Shown here piece by piece: positions 24,156 to 32,910 of a stretch of DNA of 58,234 nt. Numbering within the stretch: position 1 is the stretch's first letter; every line of letters begins with the position of its first letter. The notes under the pieces are model-generated. The model had not been told where the DNA came from. It saw only the letters and a program-made list of their open reading frames with translations, and did no database searches. The position numbers and the translations under genes are program-made. This DNA comes from Cytobacillus oceanisediminis (GTDB taxonomy: Bacteria > Bacillota > Bacilli > Bacillales > Cytobacillaceae), in assembly GCF_004366035.1 (NCBI RefSeq), contig NZ_SOEE01000017.1, forward strand, positions 1 to 58,234, given 5' to 3'.

Positions 24156-25610
24156 TTAGTATCCTTTGGATTTTGCTTCATTCCAGAATTCATCGAGCTG
24201 CTCGAGCGTAAAGTCTTCAAATTTTCTGCCGCTCATCATTACCCGTTCTTCCACATAAGTAAAACGGCGGATGAATTTTTCATTGGTTTTTCTCACAGCT
24301 TCTTCGGCATCAATTTTATAGAAACGCGCAATATTCACAAGCGCAAACAGGATATCGCCAAATTCCGCCTCCATCTCGGGGCTGGAGTTCACGGCTTCCT
24401 TCTCGAATTCGGCAATCTCTTCTTTTACCTTCTCCCAGGCAGGCTCAACTTCCTTCCAGTCAAAGCCGGCTTTTGCTGCTTTTTTCTGAATTTCAGCCGC
24501 TCTCATTAAGTTCGGGAATGATTTCGGGACAGTATCCATCATGGATTCCTGCGTTTCACCCTTTTCTTCCTGCTTAATGCTCTGCCAATTTTTAAGCACC
24601 TCTTCTTCATTTTCTGCCTGTACATCACCAAAGACATGAGGATGACGGCGGACCATTTTTTCAGAAAGTCCCTCGATCACATCATCGATGGTAAAATAGC
24701 CTTCGTCTTCGCCAATTTGTGCATGAAGCATCACCTGGAGAAGGACATCTCCCAGTTCCTCTGTCATATGCTCGCTATCTTCATTATCGATCGCTTCAAT
24801 CAGCTCATAGGCTTCTTCAATTAAATATTTCTTCAATGATTCATGAGTTTGCTTTTTATCCCATGGGCAGCCGTTTGGCCCCCGCAGTTCCGCAATAATG
24901 CTCCGCAGTTTTGAAAAATCTTTATAGAGGACTGAATCATTGTTTACAGGAGGCACATATACAGAAGTTAAGTTATTCAGCTCCATATTATGATCCAGTT
25001 CATGCAGCTGCACTTGTTTAATAACCTCATCCTTGCTGCCGGCAGCTGTTACAATATAAACCACGTAATCGTAAGGCAGCTTTTCCATCAGTGTCAGCTT
25101 GACGTCACTCGCAACAAACTGGTCATAAACCTGTCCAATGATGACGTGCTGGGCCACCTGGATCTCATCTCTGTATAAATCGGTTCCATCCAGAAGCTGA
25201 AATCCTTCGATCGGATCAATTTTCAAAGCCTGAAATAAAGGATCAAGGAAGCTTTGTCCTCCTTCGATCATAATCTCAATGCCTCTCTGCGGGGCACGCT
25301 CTATGAGAAGCTGCACCGTACGTTCCGCAACAAGCGGATGGCCTGGAACTCCATATGTAATCTCTTTGGCAAGGGATTCTTCAAGAAGGAATTCACAAAT
25401 TTCCTCATACACTTCTTCAAATTTCTCATGCTTTTCGTAGATATGATCAAAAGACTGATAAGTCAGCCCTTCTCGTTCGAGATCCCGCAGAACCGGATGC
25501 TCCTTTGTCCGAAGGTACAAAACCTCTGCCTGTTTAAGTTTTCGATATACGCCAAAAGGAAGCTGATCCAAGTCTCCTGCTCCAAGCCCGAGAATGGTTA
25601 TTTTTTTCAT
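24156..25610 (-). CDS. yabN: Fused tetrapyrrole methylase-type / MazG nucleotide pyrophosphohydrolase (YabN)
   Basis: Predicted house-cleaning NTP pyrophosphatase. The 484-aa protein is a fusion of a SAM-dependent methylase-like domain (KKITILGLGAGDLDQLP at the start, YGVPGHPLVAERTV near residue 95) with a MazG domain. The MazG part has GPNGCPWDKKQTH, then EEAYELIEAID and EELGDVLLQVMLH with the Mg-binding Glu/Asp set; a second MazG-like stretch EMEAEFGDILFALVNIAR follows. ATG at 25610 fits homologues; one at 25622 overlaps the yabM stop as ATGA but lies too close to the GGAG site. Confidence 0.93.
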   Translation of the reverse strand: MKKITILGLGAGDLDQLPFGVYRKLKQAEVLYLRTKEHPVLRDLEREGLTYQSFDHIYEKHEKFEEVYEEICEFLLEESLAKEITYGVPGHPLVAERTVQLLIERAPQRGIEIMIEGGQSFLDPLFQALKIDPIEGFQLLDGTDLYRDEIQVAQHVIIGQVYDQFVASDVKLTLMEKLPYDYVVYIVTAAGSKDEVIKQVQLHELDHNMELNNLTSVYVPPVNNDSVLYKDFSKLRSIIAELRGPNGCPWDKKQTHESLKKYLIEEAYELIEAIDNEDSEHMTEELGDVLLQVMLHAQIGEDEGYFTIDDVIEGLSEKMVRRHPHVFGDVQAENEEEVLKNWQSIKQEEKGETQESMMDTVPKSFPNLMRAAEIQKKAAKAGFDWKEVEPAWEKVKEEIAEFEKEAVNSSPEMEAEFGDILFALVNIARFYKIDAEEAVRKTNEKFIRRFTYVEERVMMSGRKFEDFTLEQLDEFWNEAKSKGY

Positions 25611-25618
25611 AAAGCGAT

Positions 25619-27226
25619 TCATCTCCTAGTCTTTTTGGGAAGCAAAAACATGAGCTTGCTTCCAAGCGGAAGCAGAGCAAGCTCTTCCTCTTTAAAAGTA
25701 TTGCCTTTAAACACGATATACAAATACGTAAAGCCCCCCAGCGCTACGCCGCTTAATGCCTGGAATCCGGCAAACATTCTGCCCGGTTCCGGTATTGGCA
25801 GCATGGCTGTTGCCTGAAGATACAGCTGCAAAACAACCGACATCACCAAAGCAGCAAATCCGGCCACCACTAAAAAGCGCAGAGAAATCAATGATATCTT
25901 CAAATATAAACGAAGCTTTGCAATAAGAAAAATGAAGACAGCAGCAAGTGCCAGGCATGATGCGACCGCTGCGCCGGCTGTGCCGTAAGAAGGAACCAAT
26001 AGGATGTTCAGGCCAAGCTTTACCGCAAATCCCATCAAAATGGACGCTGCCGGGAAAAAGATAAATCCTAATCCCTGCAGGATGCCTGTGATTGTGATGA
26101 TCAGGCTGCTCAGCAAAATCAGCAGACTAAGAATCGCCAGGACATCCGATCCAGTTGAATTTTCAAACAGCATAATATTTGCAGGCTTTATGATATTCCA
26201 GAGGCCCACCGTTGCTGCAGCTCCAACAAGAATACCGATTTGAAGGGCAAGTCTGATTTTATTATGAAGGAATGCAGGCTGATTTCTCATTTTTTCTTTG
26301 GAGATGAGCGGCACAAGCGACAGGGACATGGATGTTGCCACAACAATGCCCAGCTGGACAATCGGCTGTCCGCGATCATACACACCTTTGAGGGCCTTCG
26401 CTTCCTCTCCTTCAACTCCGGATGTTAATAGAAGCGAATATAAATTAAACGAATCTGCCAGCTGAATGAAAATAAGCACGAGACTGCTGATGCAGATGGC
26501 AAACCCCTGTATGATAATCGTTTTGGCCAGCTTGCCGCTTTGTTTAAAATCGATGGCAATGGCGGACGGCAGGTTTTTTCTTTCTTTTATATAAAAGAAG
26601 GTGAATAAAATCAGGAGGGCAATAAGTCCGCCGGTTATGGCCCCAAAAAGGGCCCCGCCTCCCACCGTGTATAGAGAATTTCCTCCCTTAACAAGCAAAT
26701 ACGCGGCCAGCAGAATGGTAATGACTCTGACAAGCTGTTCTCCTACCTGGGAAACAGCGGTTGGAACCATATCTCCTTTACCTTGAAAATATCCCCGGAA
26801 AAGGGACAGGATCGGAAAAAGAAGAAACATGGCTGCCACCACTCTGAGTAAGATCGCCAGCTGCGGATCGCCCATCCTGACAGCCAGCCAGTCCGAACCC
26901 CAATACAGAATGGAGAACCCGATAAAACCTATTATGGACAGAACAAAGGCAGAAACGGCAAATAAGTTCTGAATATCCCTCTCTTTCTTTAAAGCGGCCT
27001 GCTCGGCATAAAGCTTTGAAATAATGACAGGAAATCCATATGTAGATAACACGATAATGATTCCATAAAACGGATAAACCTGCTGATATATATAAAACCC
27101 TACGTCCCCAACGATATTTTGAAAGGGGACCCGGTAAACAGCACTCAAAATTTTTGTAATCAGGGCAGCGATCGTGAGGATAAACGCTCCTTTAAACAAA
27201 TCGCCAGATGTCTGAACGGGCTTCAA
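25619..27226 (-). CDS. yabM: MurJ/SpoVB-like polysaccharide flippase (YabM)
   Basis: Multidrug/oligosaccharidyl-lipid/polysaccharide (MOP) superfamily exporter, likely moving a lipid-linked precursor across the membrane. The 535-aa protein has about 14 hydrophobic helices. The N-terminal GAFILTIAALITKILSAVYR and FYIYQQVYPFYG motifs are typical of the MurJ/SpoVB branch. TTG at 27226 is chosen because AAGGAG is eight nt upstream; a longer TTG frame starts inside this site region. It overlaps yabN and lies between spoVT and yabN as in B. subtilis. The substrate cannot be read from sequence. Confidence 0.9.
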   Translation of the reverse strand: MKPVQTSGDLFKGAFILTIAALITKILSAVYRVPFQNIVGDVGFYIYQQVYPFYGIIIVLSTYGFPVIISKLYAEQAALKKERDIQNLFAVSAFVLSIIGFIGFSILYWGSDWLAVRMGDPQLAILLRVVAAMFLLFPILSLFRGYFQGKGDMVPTAVSQVGEQLVRVITILLAAYLLVKGGNSLYTVGGGALFGAITGGLIALLILFTFFYIKERKNLPSAIAIDFKQSGKLAKTIIIQGFAICISSLVLIFIQLADSFNLYSLLLTSGVEGEEAKALKGVYDRGQPIVQLGIVVATSMSLSLVPLISKEKMRNQPAFLHNKIRLALQIGILVGAAATVGLWNIIKPANIMLFENSTGSDVLAILSLLILLSSLIITITGILQGLGFIFFPAASILMGFAVKLGLNILLVPSYGTAGAAVASCLALAAVFIFLIAKLRLYLKISLISLRFLVVAGFAALVMSVVLQLYLQATAMLPIPEPGRMFAGFQALSGVALGGFTYLYIVFKGNTFKEEELALLPLGSKLMFLLPKKTRR

Positions 27227-27274
27227 TTGCCCATCTCCTTCCAATTGAATTCGAAAGTATTATAGCATATTGAG

Positions 27275-27476
27275 GCTTTCTGCGCGGGAACGCTTGGGTT
27301 GTTGCGGATATTTTTGTTTGTGCGCGGATTCACCGGGATTGCGGGCTTTGTTTTTCGGTTCTGCGTGTCTTTCATATTTTTGCGGGCGGATATCCTTGGG
27401 TTTTTGCGCATTCACTAACCTTGTGCGCGGGATATCTTTGTGTTCGCGCATCATTTATTCGGTTGCGTGCCCGCCA
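27275..27476. repeat. Array of about ten degenerate 18-24-bp units (TGCG-type)
   Basis: Units each begin TGCG: TGCGCGGGAACGCTTGGG, TGCGGATATTTTTGTTTG, TGCGCGGATTCACCGGGAT, TGCGTGTCTTTCATATTTT and so on. The units give an average period near 21 bp and a loose consensus of TGCGSGGATAT followed by a T/G-rich half. The array fills most of the 308-bp yabM-spoVT gap. No direct repeat is exact enough for CRISPR, and unit lengths are not constant multiples of three. Confidence 0.75.
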
Positions 27477-27490
27477 TTCCCGGGCCAAAG

Positions 27491-27513
27491 AAAAAAGGCA
27501 GCATTCCGCTACC
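27491..27513 (-). terminator. Intrinsic terminator of spoVT
   Basis: Minus strand GGTAGC, 5-nt loop, GCTGCC then TTTTTTC; 21 nt after the spoVT stop. Confidence 0.85.
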
Positions 27514-27534
27514 CCTTTCATTAAGTATCCATTT

Positions 27535-28071
27535 TTATGATTCCATTTGTCTGGCCAGGAAGCCTGCTGCCGTTTCAACTGCTTTTTGTTCCACGTCGCC
27601 CAGTGAATCTTCTTTTGCAAAAATGATAACTGCTCCAATTGGGTCGCCGTTTGCAATGATTGGGCCGATTGTATAAGCGGAGGAAGGCTCTGTGTTCCCG
27701 TCAACAAGCGAGATGTCGCCTGACTGGTTAACCAGGACTGAACTGCGCTCTTCCATTGTTTTTTCAACAAGTTCGCTTATGTTTTTGTTTAAGTAATCCT
27801 TTTTAGAACCTCCTGCAACAGCAATGTAAGTATCTCTGTCACAGATTAACACTGGATTTCCCAGGCTGTCATATAATGCTTCTGCATATTCTTTTGCAAA
27901 ATCGCTCAGTTCACTGATTGGTGAATATTTCTTTAAGATGACTTCTCCATCACGATCTACGAAAATCTCCAGCGGGTCCCCCTCACGAATACGCAGTGTT
28001 CTGCGGATTTCTTTAGGAATGACTACACGACCCAAATCATCGATTCGACGAACTATACCTGTTGCTTTCAT
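27535..28071 (-). CDS. spoVT: Stage V sporulation regulator SpoVT
   Basis: AbrB-family transcription factor that tunes sigma-G-dependent genes in the forespore. The 178-aa protein has an N-terminal swapped-hairpin DNA-binding domain (MKATGIVRRIDDLGRVVIPKE, then RTLRIREGDPLEIFVD). A C-terminal GAF-like domain (about residues 55-175) follows. ATG at 28071 gives exactly the B. subtilis length; the frame stays open upstream through a repeat but without start support. GAGG lies ten nt upstream. A dispersed repeat lies in its leader. Confidence 0.96.
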   Translation of the reverse strand: MKATGIVRRIDDLGRVVIPKEIRRTLRIREGDPLEIFVDRDGEVILKKYSPISELSDFAKEYAEALYDSLGNPVLICDRDTYIAVAGGSKKDYLNKNISELVEKTMEERSSVLVNQSGDISLVDGNTEPSSAYTIGPIIANGDPIGAVIIFAKEDSLGDVEQKAVETAAGFLARQMES

Positions 28072-28106
28072 CCAACGTTGCCTCACTTTCATCTGATGAT
28101 TTAATA

Positions 28107-28225
28107 GAAAAGCGGAAGCGCCTTGCTCAGCCCTGGCAAGCATAAGATGAATCACATAGGAAATCCCGACTTCTGAAGTGATTTGACTTATGACTCGAGG
28201 GGCTTGGCGCTGGAGCTAGACAACT
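28107..28225 (+). repeat. Dispersed hairpin repeat, divergent long form (copy 5)
   Basis: Starts GAAAAGCGGAAGCGCCTTG and ends TTGGCGCTGGAGCTAGACA; the central insert differs from other copies, with ATCACATAGGAAATCCCGACTT and a TCACTTCAGAAGT-type inner hairpin. It lies between a possible sigma-G promoter and spoVT. Confidence 0.82.
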
Positions 28226-28310
28226 CTATCTCCAGCACAGCACTTACTCTTTCCTCTTTTGGCTATGATCCATAATTGGGAGAAAATGAATGCATCGCCA
28301 TGTTTGAACT

Positions 28311-28339
28311 TAGTATCTTTCATATGGAAAGTTATATAC
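28311..28339 (-). promoter_or_regulatory. Possible sigma-G promoter of spoVT
   Basis: Minus strand GTATA (28335-28339), 17 bp, GATACTA (28311-28317), against GNATR-(17/18)-CATNHTA: one -10 mismatch. The remaining ~150 bp of this gap up to mfd show no gene. Confidence 0.45.
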
Positions 28340-28485
28340 GTGCACAAAAACTTTTTCTCATAGATGTTATTCATTCCAAAATCGGATAAACATTCCAAAT
28401 GATCCTTCAACTTAAAATTACCCTCGTCAGAAAGAGATAAACATTTCTATTGTTTCATTTTATTGACAGTGATGTTTCCATAAAT

Positions 28486-31400
28486 TTACGCAGTTGGATA
28501 TTCCTGCTCTTTTTTCGCTTCCTGCATTCCTTTGATCACTTCGTATGCAATATTGAGCCATTCATTTGTTTTGACGCCTTTAATATGGAGGACAGCTTTC
28601 AGTTTCTTTCCCTCCATGCCCAGGCCGATCATTCTGCCGTATTTGCTTGTGATCTGGAAAATCTTCTGGCCATCTATATGCTCGCTGGCCTTTTCCGATA
28701 AAAGAATCAGTACTTCCTGTTTGGATTGTTTAACCGTCTCGACTCCGGCAAGTTCACCGTATGCCTTCATTTCGGCAATCTGGAATAAATACCCTACTTC
28801 ATCTGGATACTCGCCAAAACGGTCGATCATCTCATCCTGGAGCTCTTCCACATCTTCAAGTGAAGAAATGCCGCGGAAGCGCTTATACATTTCTATTTTC
28901 TGATGGCCATCAGACAAGTAGAAATCAGGAATATAAGCATCAACATCCAGGTCGATCTCAATTTTAGCCGGTTTTGCCTCGACGCCATCCAGCTTATCTT
29001 TCCGTTCTTCAATCGCTTCTTTAAGCATTTGCGAATACAGATCAAAACCGACAGAGTCGATGAATCCATGCTGTTCGGCTCCAAGCAGATTGCCGGCGCC
29101 TCTGATTGATAAATCCCGCATGGCAATTTTGAAACCTGAACCGAGCTCTGTAAATTCCTTTATGGCCTGAAGCCGCTTTTCAGCTACTTCCGTTAATACT
29201 TTGTCTTTTCGATATGTGAAGTATGCGTAGGCAACCCGGTTGGAACGGCCAACCCGGCCCCTAAGCTGATAAAGCTGGGACAAGCCCATTTTGTCTGCAT
29301 CATGGACAATCAGCGTGTTGACATTTGGAATATCTACGCCTGTTTCAATGATCGTTGTGCTGACGAGAACATCGGACTCGCCTTCCAGGAAGCTTAACAT
29401 AACAGATTCTAACTCATTTTCCGTCATTTTCCCATGGGCATATGTTACCCTTGCATCTGGAACTAGCATGGATATTTCCTCGGCTTTTCGTTCTATATCC
29501 TCCACCCGGTTATATAGAAAATAGACCTGTCCATCCCTCGCCAGTTCCCTTTCAATTGCTTCACGAACCAGTGCACCATTATACTCCATCACATAAGTCT
29601 GGACCGGGAACCGGTTCTCAGGAGGTGTTTCTATAACCGATAGATCCCTAACGCCCAGCATTGACATATGAAGGGTTCTCGGGATTGGCGTTGCAGTCAG
29701 GGTAAGGACATCCACATTTGTCTTAAGCTGCTTGATCTTTTCTTTGTGTGTTACTCCAAAGCGCTGCTCTTCATCAATAACGAGCAGGCCTAATTCTCTA
29801 TACTGGATATCTTTTGATAAAATCCGGTGTGTGCCGACAACTACATCAATAGTCCCTGCCTTTAAGCCTTTAAGGGTTTCGGTCTGCTGCTTTTTCGTTC
29901 TGAATCGGCTTAATAGCCCAATTTCAATTGGATAGTCCTGGAATCGTTCTCTCATTGTTTCATAGTGCTGCTGAGCCAGTATGGTCGTCGGAACGAGGAT
30001 GGCAACCTGTTTTCCATCCGCAATCGCCTTAAAAGCAGCACGGATGGCCACTTCTGTTTTCCCATAGCCCACATCTCCGCATAATAAGCGGTCCATCGGG
30101 CGCTCCCTCTCCATATCTTTCTTAATTTCATGGATGGAACGGATCTGGTCCTCTGTTTCCTGGTATGGGAAGGCCGCTTCAAATTCCCTTTGCATATCCC
30201 CATCCGGACTGAAGGCATAGCCTTTTGATGCCTCGCGTTCTGCATATAGCTTAATCAGATCATCCGCAATATCCTGAACAGATGATTGAACCTTTTTCTT
30301 AACCCGTTTCCAATCGTTTCCGCCCAGCTTATAAATTTTTGGCTCTTTAGCTTCGGACCCGACATATTTCTGGACAAGCTCAATCTGCTCCACTGGCACA
30401 TAAAGCTTGTCGCTGCCCTGGTAGCGGATATGGAGATAATCTTTGTGGACCCCGTTAATCTCAAGAGTTTCAATCCCTAAGTATTTCCCGATCCCGTGAT
30501 TTACATGAACGACATAGTCTCCAACCTTCAGTTCGGAATAGCTTTTAATTCTCTCTGCATTTGAAAGCTTTTGCCTGCGGGCTTTCTTTTTTGTGCGTTT
30601 GTTAAAAAGCTCTTCTTCCGTAATAACAGCCAGCTTTTGGCTTGGAAGCTCGAATCCGGTCTGCAGACTGCCCTCTGTAATTTGAATTTTCCCTGTTAAA
30701 ATCGGGTCATCCTCACTCACAAATGCCGCTTCAATCTCATAGTCTTCAAGCACTCTTTGCAGCTTTTTAATCCGCTCTTCGTCGGGACCCAGGAATACGA
30801 CTGAAAATCTGCCTTTTTTCCATCTGTCCAGCTCGCTTTTCAGCACATGCATTTGTCCATGGAAATTCTGCATCTGTTTGCAGGTGACATTAATGATGTT
30901 TTGCGGATTTGTATTCGGTACATGTCTCAGGAACAGGGACATATACGTAATCGGATGCTTTGAACGGTGCAGAAACTCTTTTAAAGTGTGTGAAATCTTC
31001 ACATCATGAATTATCTGGCCCTCACCCAGAAGACTTGTATACCACTCGGCCTCTTCCTTATCAAGGGAGTCATTCATTTCCTGCACACGGCTGATTTCGT
31101 CAATAAAAATTAAGCCATTGGCAGGGAGATAGTCTACTAAACTACTTCCTTCCTCAAAGGCAAACGATAGGTATTTGAAAAGCTGTTCAGGCTTGTTCCC
31201 CATTCGCAGCTGTTCTAATTCATAGCCAACATTCTGGGCCAGCTGTGTTTTCGCTTTATCATCTTTCAGTTTTTTCAGGCTTGATCCCAAACCTTTTTCC
31301 AGTTTTTCAATTAATATCTGGAAGTGTTCTGAATCCAGAGGTATTTCGGTTGCTGGCCCAATCGAAATCTCGTTTAATTTTTCTTTTGACCTTTGGTCCT

Positions 31401-32025
31401 CCAAAGAAAAAGTCCGGATTGAATCAACTTCTGTATCAAATAGCTCAATCCTAACTGGATCAGCCTCAGTCAGGGGATAGATATCAATGATTCCGCCCCT
31501 GACACTGAATTCTCCCGGCGAAGAAACCATTTCCGAACGAACATAGCCCATCCGGACAAAGTTTTTTAATTGTTCATCTGTCAGTTCATCGCCAATTTTT
31601 AAAGACAGCTGGTATTTCTGCCAGTGGCCTGGAGGCGGGAGAATCTTTCTTAACCCTGCCATCGGGACGATCATGATTCCCGTTTTATATTTGCTCCAAT
31701 AATTTAAAGCCTCGATCCGCTGGGCCTTTAATTCCGGGCTGGCAATCCCCATTTCCGCTGCAATCAACTCATTTGCAGGATACAAAAACACTTCCGATTC
31801 TCCCGCCAGATTGACGATATCATCATATAGCTTCTGTGCCTGCAGAAGGTTATGTGTTACAACAAGCATCGGCCTTCCCGATTGCTCATATATGGAAGAC
31901 AAAAACAAGGTGCGTGCTGATCCTGACAATCCGGCAAGCATCTGCTCCCTTAGCCCTTCCTCTATGCCAGACAAGATGGAACTTACATCATCCTGCCGGC
32001 TAATAATCTCTTTAAGACCTAACAT
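28486..32025 (-). CDS. mfd: Transcription-repair coupling factor Mfd
   Basis: DNA translocase that displaces stalled RNA polymerase and recruits UvrA. The 1179-aa protein contains an N-terminal UvrB-like module (SGSARTLFLSSIYEQ, RGGIIDIYPL), a CarD-like RNAP-interacting domain near residues 510-580 (GDYVVHVNHGIGKYLG), and a superfamily 2 helicase core. The core has Walker A GDVGYGKTEVA, DEEQRFG and a RecG-like TATPIPRTL/QLRGRVGRS, followed by a C-terminal TRCF domain. ATG at 32025 with AGGAGGGG upstream. Two tandem dispersed repeats lie upstream. Confidence 0.97.
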   Translation of the reverse strand: MLGLKEIISRQDDVSSILSGIEEGLREQMLAGLSGSARTLFLSSIYEQSGRPMLVVTHNLLQAQKLYDDIVNLAGESEVFLYPANELIAAEMGIASPELKAQRIEALNYWSKYKTGIMIVPMAGLRKILPPPGHWQKYQLSLKIGDELTDEQLKNFVRMGYVRSEMVSSPGEFSVRGGIIDIYPLTEADPVRIELFDTEVDSIRTFSLEDQRSKEKLNEISIGPATEIPLDSEHFQILIEKLEKGLGSSLKKLKDDKAKTQLAQNVGYELEQLRMGNKPEQLFKYLSFAFEEGSSLVDYLPANGLIFIDEISRVQEMNDSLDKEEAEWYTSLLGEGQIIHDVKISHTLKEFLHRSKHPITYMSLFLRHVPNTNPQNIINVTCKQMQNFHGQMHVLKSELDRWKKGRFSVVFLGPDEERIKKLQRVLEDYEIEAAFVSEDDPILTGKIQITEGSLQTGFELPSQKLAVITEEELFNKRTKKKARRQKLSNAERIKSYSELKVGDYVVHVNHGIGKYLGIETLEINGVHKDYLHIRYQGSDKLYVPVEQIELVQKYVGSEAKEPKIYKLGGNDWKRVKKKVQSSVQDIADDLIKLYAEREASKGYAFSPDGDMQREFEAAFPYQETEDQIRSIHEIKKDMERERPMDRLLCGDVGYGKTEVAIRAAFKAIADGKQVAILVPTTILAQQHYETMRERFQDYPIEIGLLSRFRTKKQQTETLKGLKAGTIDVVVGTHRILSKDIQYRELGLLVIDEEQRFGVTHKEKIKQLKTNVDVLTLTATPIPRTLHMSMLGVRDLSVIETPPENRFPVQTYVMEYNGALVREAIERELARDGQVYFLYNRVEDIERKAEEISMLVPDARVTYAHGKMTENELESVMLSFLEGESDVLVSTTIIETGVDIPNVNTLIVHDADKMGLSQLYQLRGRVGRSNRVAYAYFTYRKDKVLTEVAEKRLQAIKEFTELGSGFKIAMRDLSIRGAGNLLGAEQHGFIDSVGFDLYSQMLKEAIEERKDKLDGVEAKPAKIEIDLDVDAYIPDFYLSDGHQKIEMYKRFRGISSLEDVEELQDEMIDRFGEYPDEVGYLFQIAEMKAYGELAGVETVKQSKQEVLILLSEKASEHIDGQKIFQITSKYGRMIGLGMEGKKLKAVLHIKGVKTNEWLNIAYEVIKGMQEAKKEQEYPTA

Positions 32026-32040
32026 GAAAGCCCCTCCTAT

Positions 32041-32179
32041 AAGAAAAGCGCAAGCGCCTTGCCCACCCCCGACAAGCACAAGACGAGTCTCACAGAAAGG
32101 CGTTCTTTGCCTTTTTGGGAGGATTGCTTATGACTCGAGGGAGAAGGCGCTGGAGCTAGACAGTTCTCAACGTTCAAAA
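32041..32179 (+). repeat. Dispersed hairpin repeat, canonical long form (copy 6)
   Basis: Edges AAGAAAAGCGCAAGCGCC and GGCGCTGGAGCTAGACAG with an ACGTTCAAA tail. Outer arms CACCCCCGA / CTCGAGGG pair; the insert has an inner hairpin AGAAAGGC / GCCTTTTT. It ends 16 nt before the mfd start codon on the coding strand. Confidence 0.92.
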
Positions 32180-32194
32180 TTCCCTTTATCTTTC

Positions 32195-32333
32195 AAAAGC
32201 GCAAGCGCCTTGATTCAGCCCCGACAAGCATAAGACGAGCCTCACAGAAAGGCGTTCTTTGCCTTTTTGTGAGGATTGGCTTGTGACCTCGAGGGGGCAG
32301 GCGCTGGAGCTAGACAGTTCTCAACTTTCAAAG
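32195..32333 (+). repeat. Dispersed hairpin repeat, canonical long form (copy 7, tandem with copy 6)
   Basis: Nearly the same sequence as copy 6, in the same orientation, 15 bp away: CAAAAGCGCAAGCGCCTTG ... CAGGCGCTGGAGCTAGACAG. Its inner hairpin is perfect over CCTCACA-AAAGGC / GCCTTT-TGTGAGG apart from one mismatch. Confidence 0.92.
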
Positions 32334-32523
32334 AGTGTCTTTTCCCAGGCAGTTCAACCGCCAAAAAGCAGATGCCACTCCTGGCCCATCGAGCCAGATA
32401 ACTGACATTCTGCAAAATCCATTTTAACTTTCATTAATCTTACTAAATATAATATGGATGCAACAAGAATCTATAGAACGGTTTCTATTAAATACAATGA
32501 ATCCCTCACATAGAAATAGAAAA

Positions 32524-32546
32524 ATGCTTTGGATCGTCTCCAAAGC
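32524..32546 (-). terminator. Intrinsic terminator of fin
   Basis: Minus strand GCTTTGGA, 5-nt loop, TCCAAAGC then ATTTTTCT, 3 nt after the fin stop. The 180 bp between it and copy 7 contains only a weak promoter-like TTGTTG-18-TAAGAT that could serve mfd. Confidence 0.85.
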
Positions 32547-32549
32547 TTG

Positions 32550-32780
32550 TTAATGAATAATAAAGTCCTGCTGATGGTAATCCGGATTGCGTTCCAGTGA
32601 TTCCTGGCAATCCTCACAGATCGCTTTTACAAGCATATCTCCTGATTGGTCATAAGAGATCATCTCCTGGCGTTCCTGATCATTTAGCTTATGGAAGCCA
32701 AGCTGCTCTGAATAAACAGAGCTGTTCTCTATTGAACCAATCTTTGTTCCGCAATGACGGCAATGATAATGAATAGCCAT
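32550..32780 (-). CDS. fin: Anti-sigma-F factor Fin
   Basis: Zinc protein that binds sigma-F and core polymerase contact surfaces to promote the switch to sigma-G in the forespore (YabK in B. subtilis). The 76-aa product has two CXXC pairs, CRHCGTK near the N-terminus and CEDCQESLERNPDYH near the C-terminus, flanking a short helix LGFHKLNDQERQEMISY. ATG at 32780 with GGAGGG upstream gives the family length. It lies between pth and mfd as in B. subtilis and has a sigma-G-type promoter. Confidence 0.95.
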   Translation of the reverse strand: MAIHYHCRHCGTKIGSIENSSVYSEQLGFHKLNDQERQEMISYDQSGDMLVKAICEDCQESLERNPDYHQQDFIIH

Positions 32781-32812
32781 GCCTGTCCCTCCCGTTAAAC
32801 TGTCCATGATTC

Positions 32813-32842
32813 TAGTATGGACCTCAGGAAGGGAACTTATTC
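32813..32842 (-). promoter_or_regulatory. Sigma-G-type promoter of fin
   Basis: Minus strand TGAATA (GAATA at 32838-32842), exactly 18 bp, CATACTA (32813-32819). This is a full match to the sigma-G consensus GNATR-18-CATNHTA, 33 nt ahead of the fin ATG. Sigma-F can share such promoters. Confidence 0.78.
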
Positions 32843-32910
32843 ATGCAATCAGACGATGCCGGCAATGAAGAGATACATTATTCTATGATAAGATTGATAA
32901 AATATGAAGA

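Noticed and set aside
27223..27454. Several open frames in the yabM-spoVT gap
   Set aside because: They are produced by the GC-rich periodic array; unit lengths vary, no start site is supported and the predicted proteins are Lys/Asn/Pro-rich low complexity.
28216..28410. 64-codon minus-strand frame between mfd and spoVT
   Set aside because: TTG start with poor spacing, no recognisable domain, overlaps the dispersed repeat and the probable spoVT promoter, and no gene occupies this place in the conserved order.
10064..32333. Dispersed repeats as insertion-sequence ends
   Set aside because: No transposase remnant, no consistent target duplications visible, and the elements end in structured rather than simple terminal repeats.
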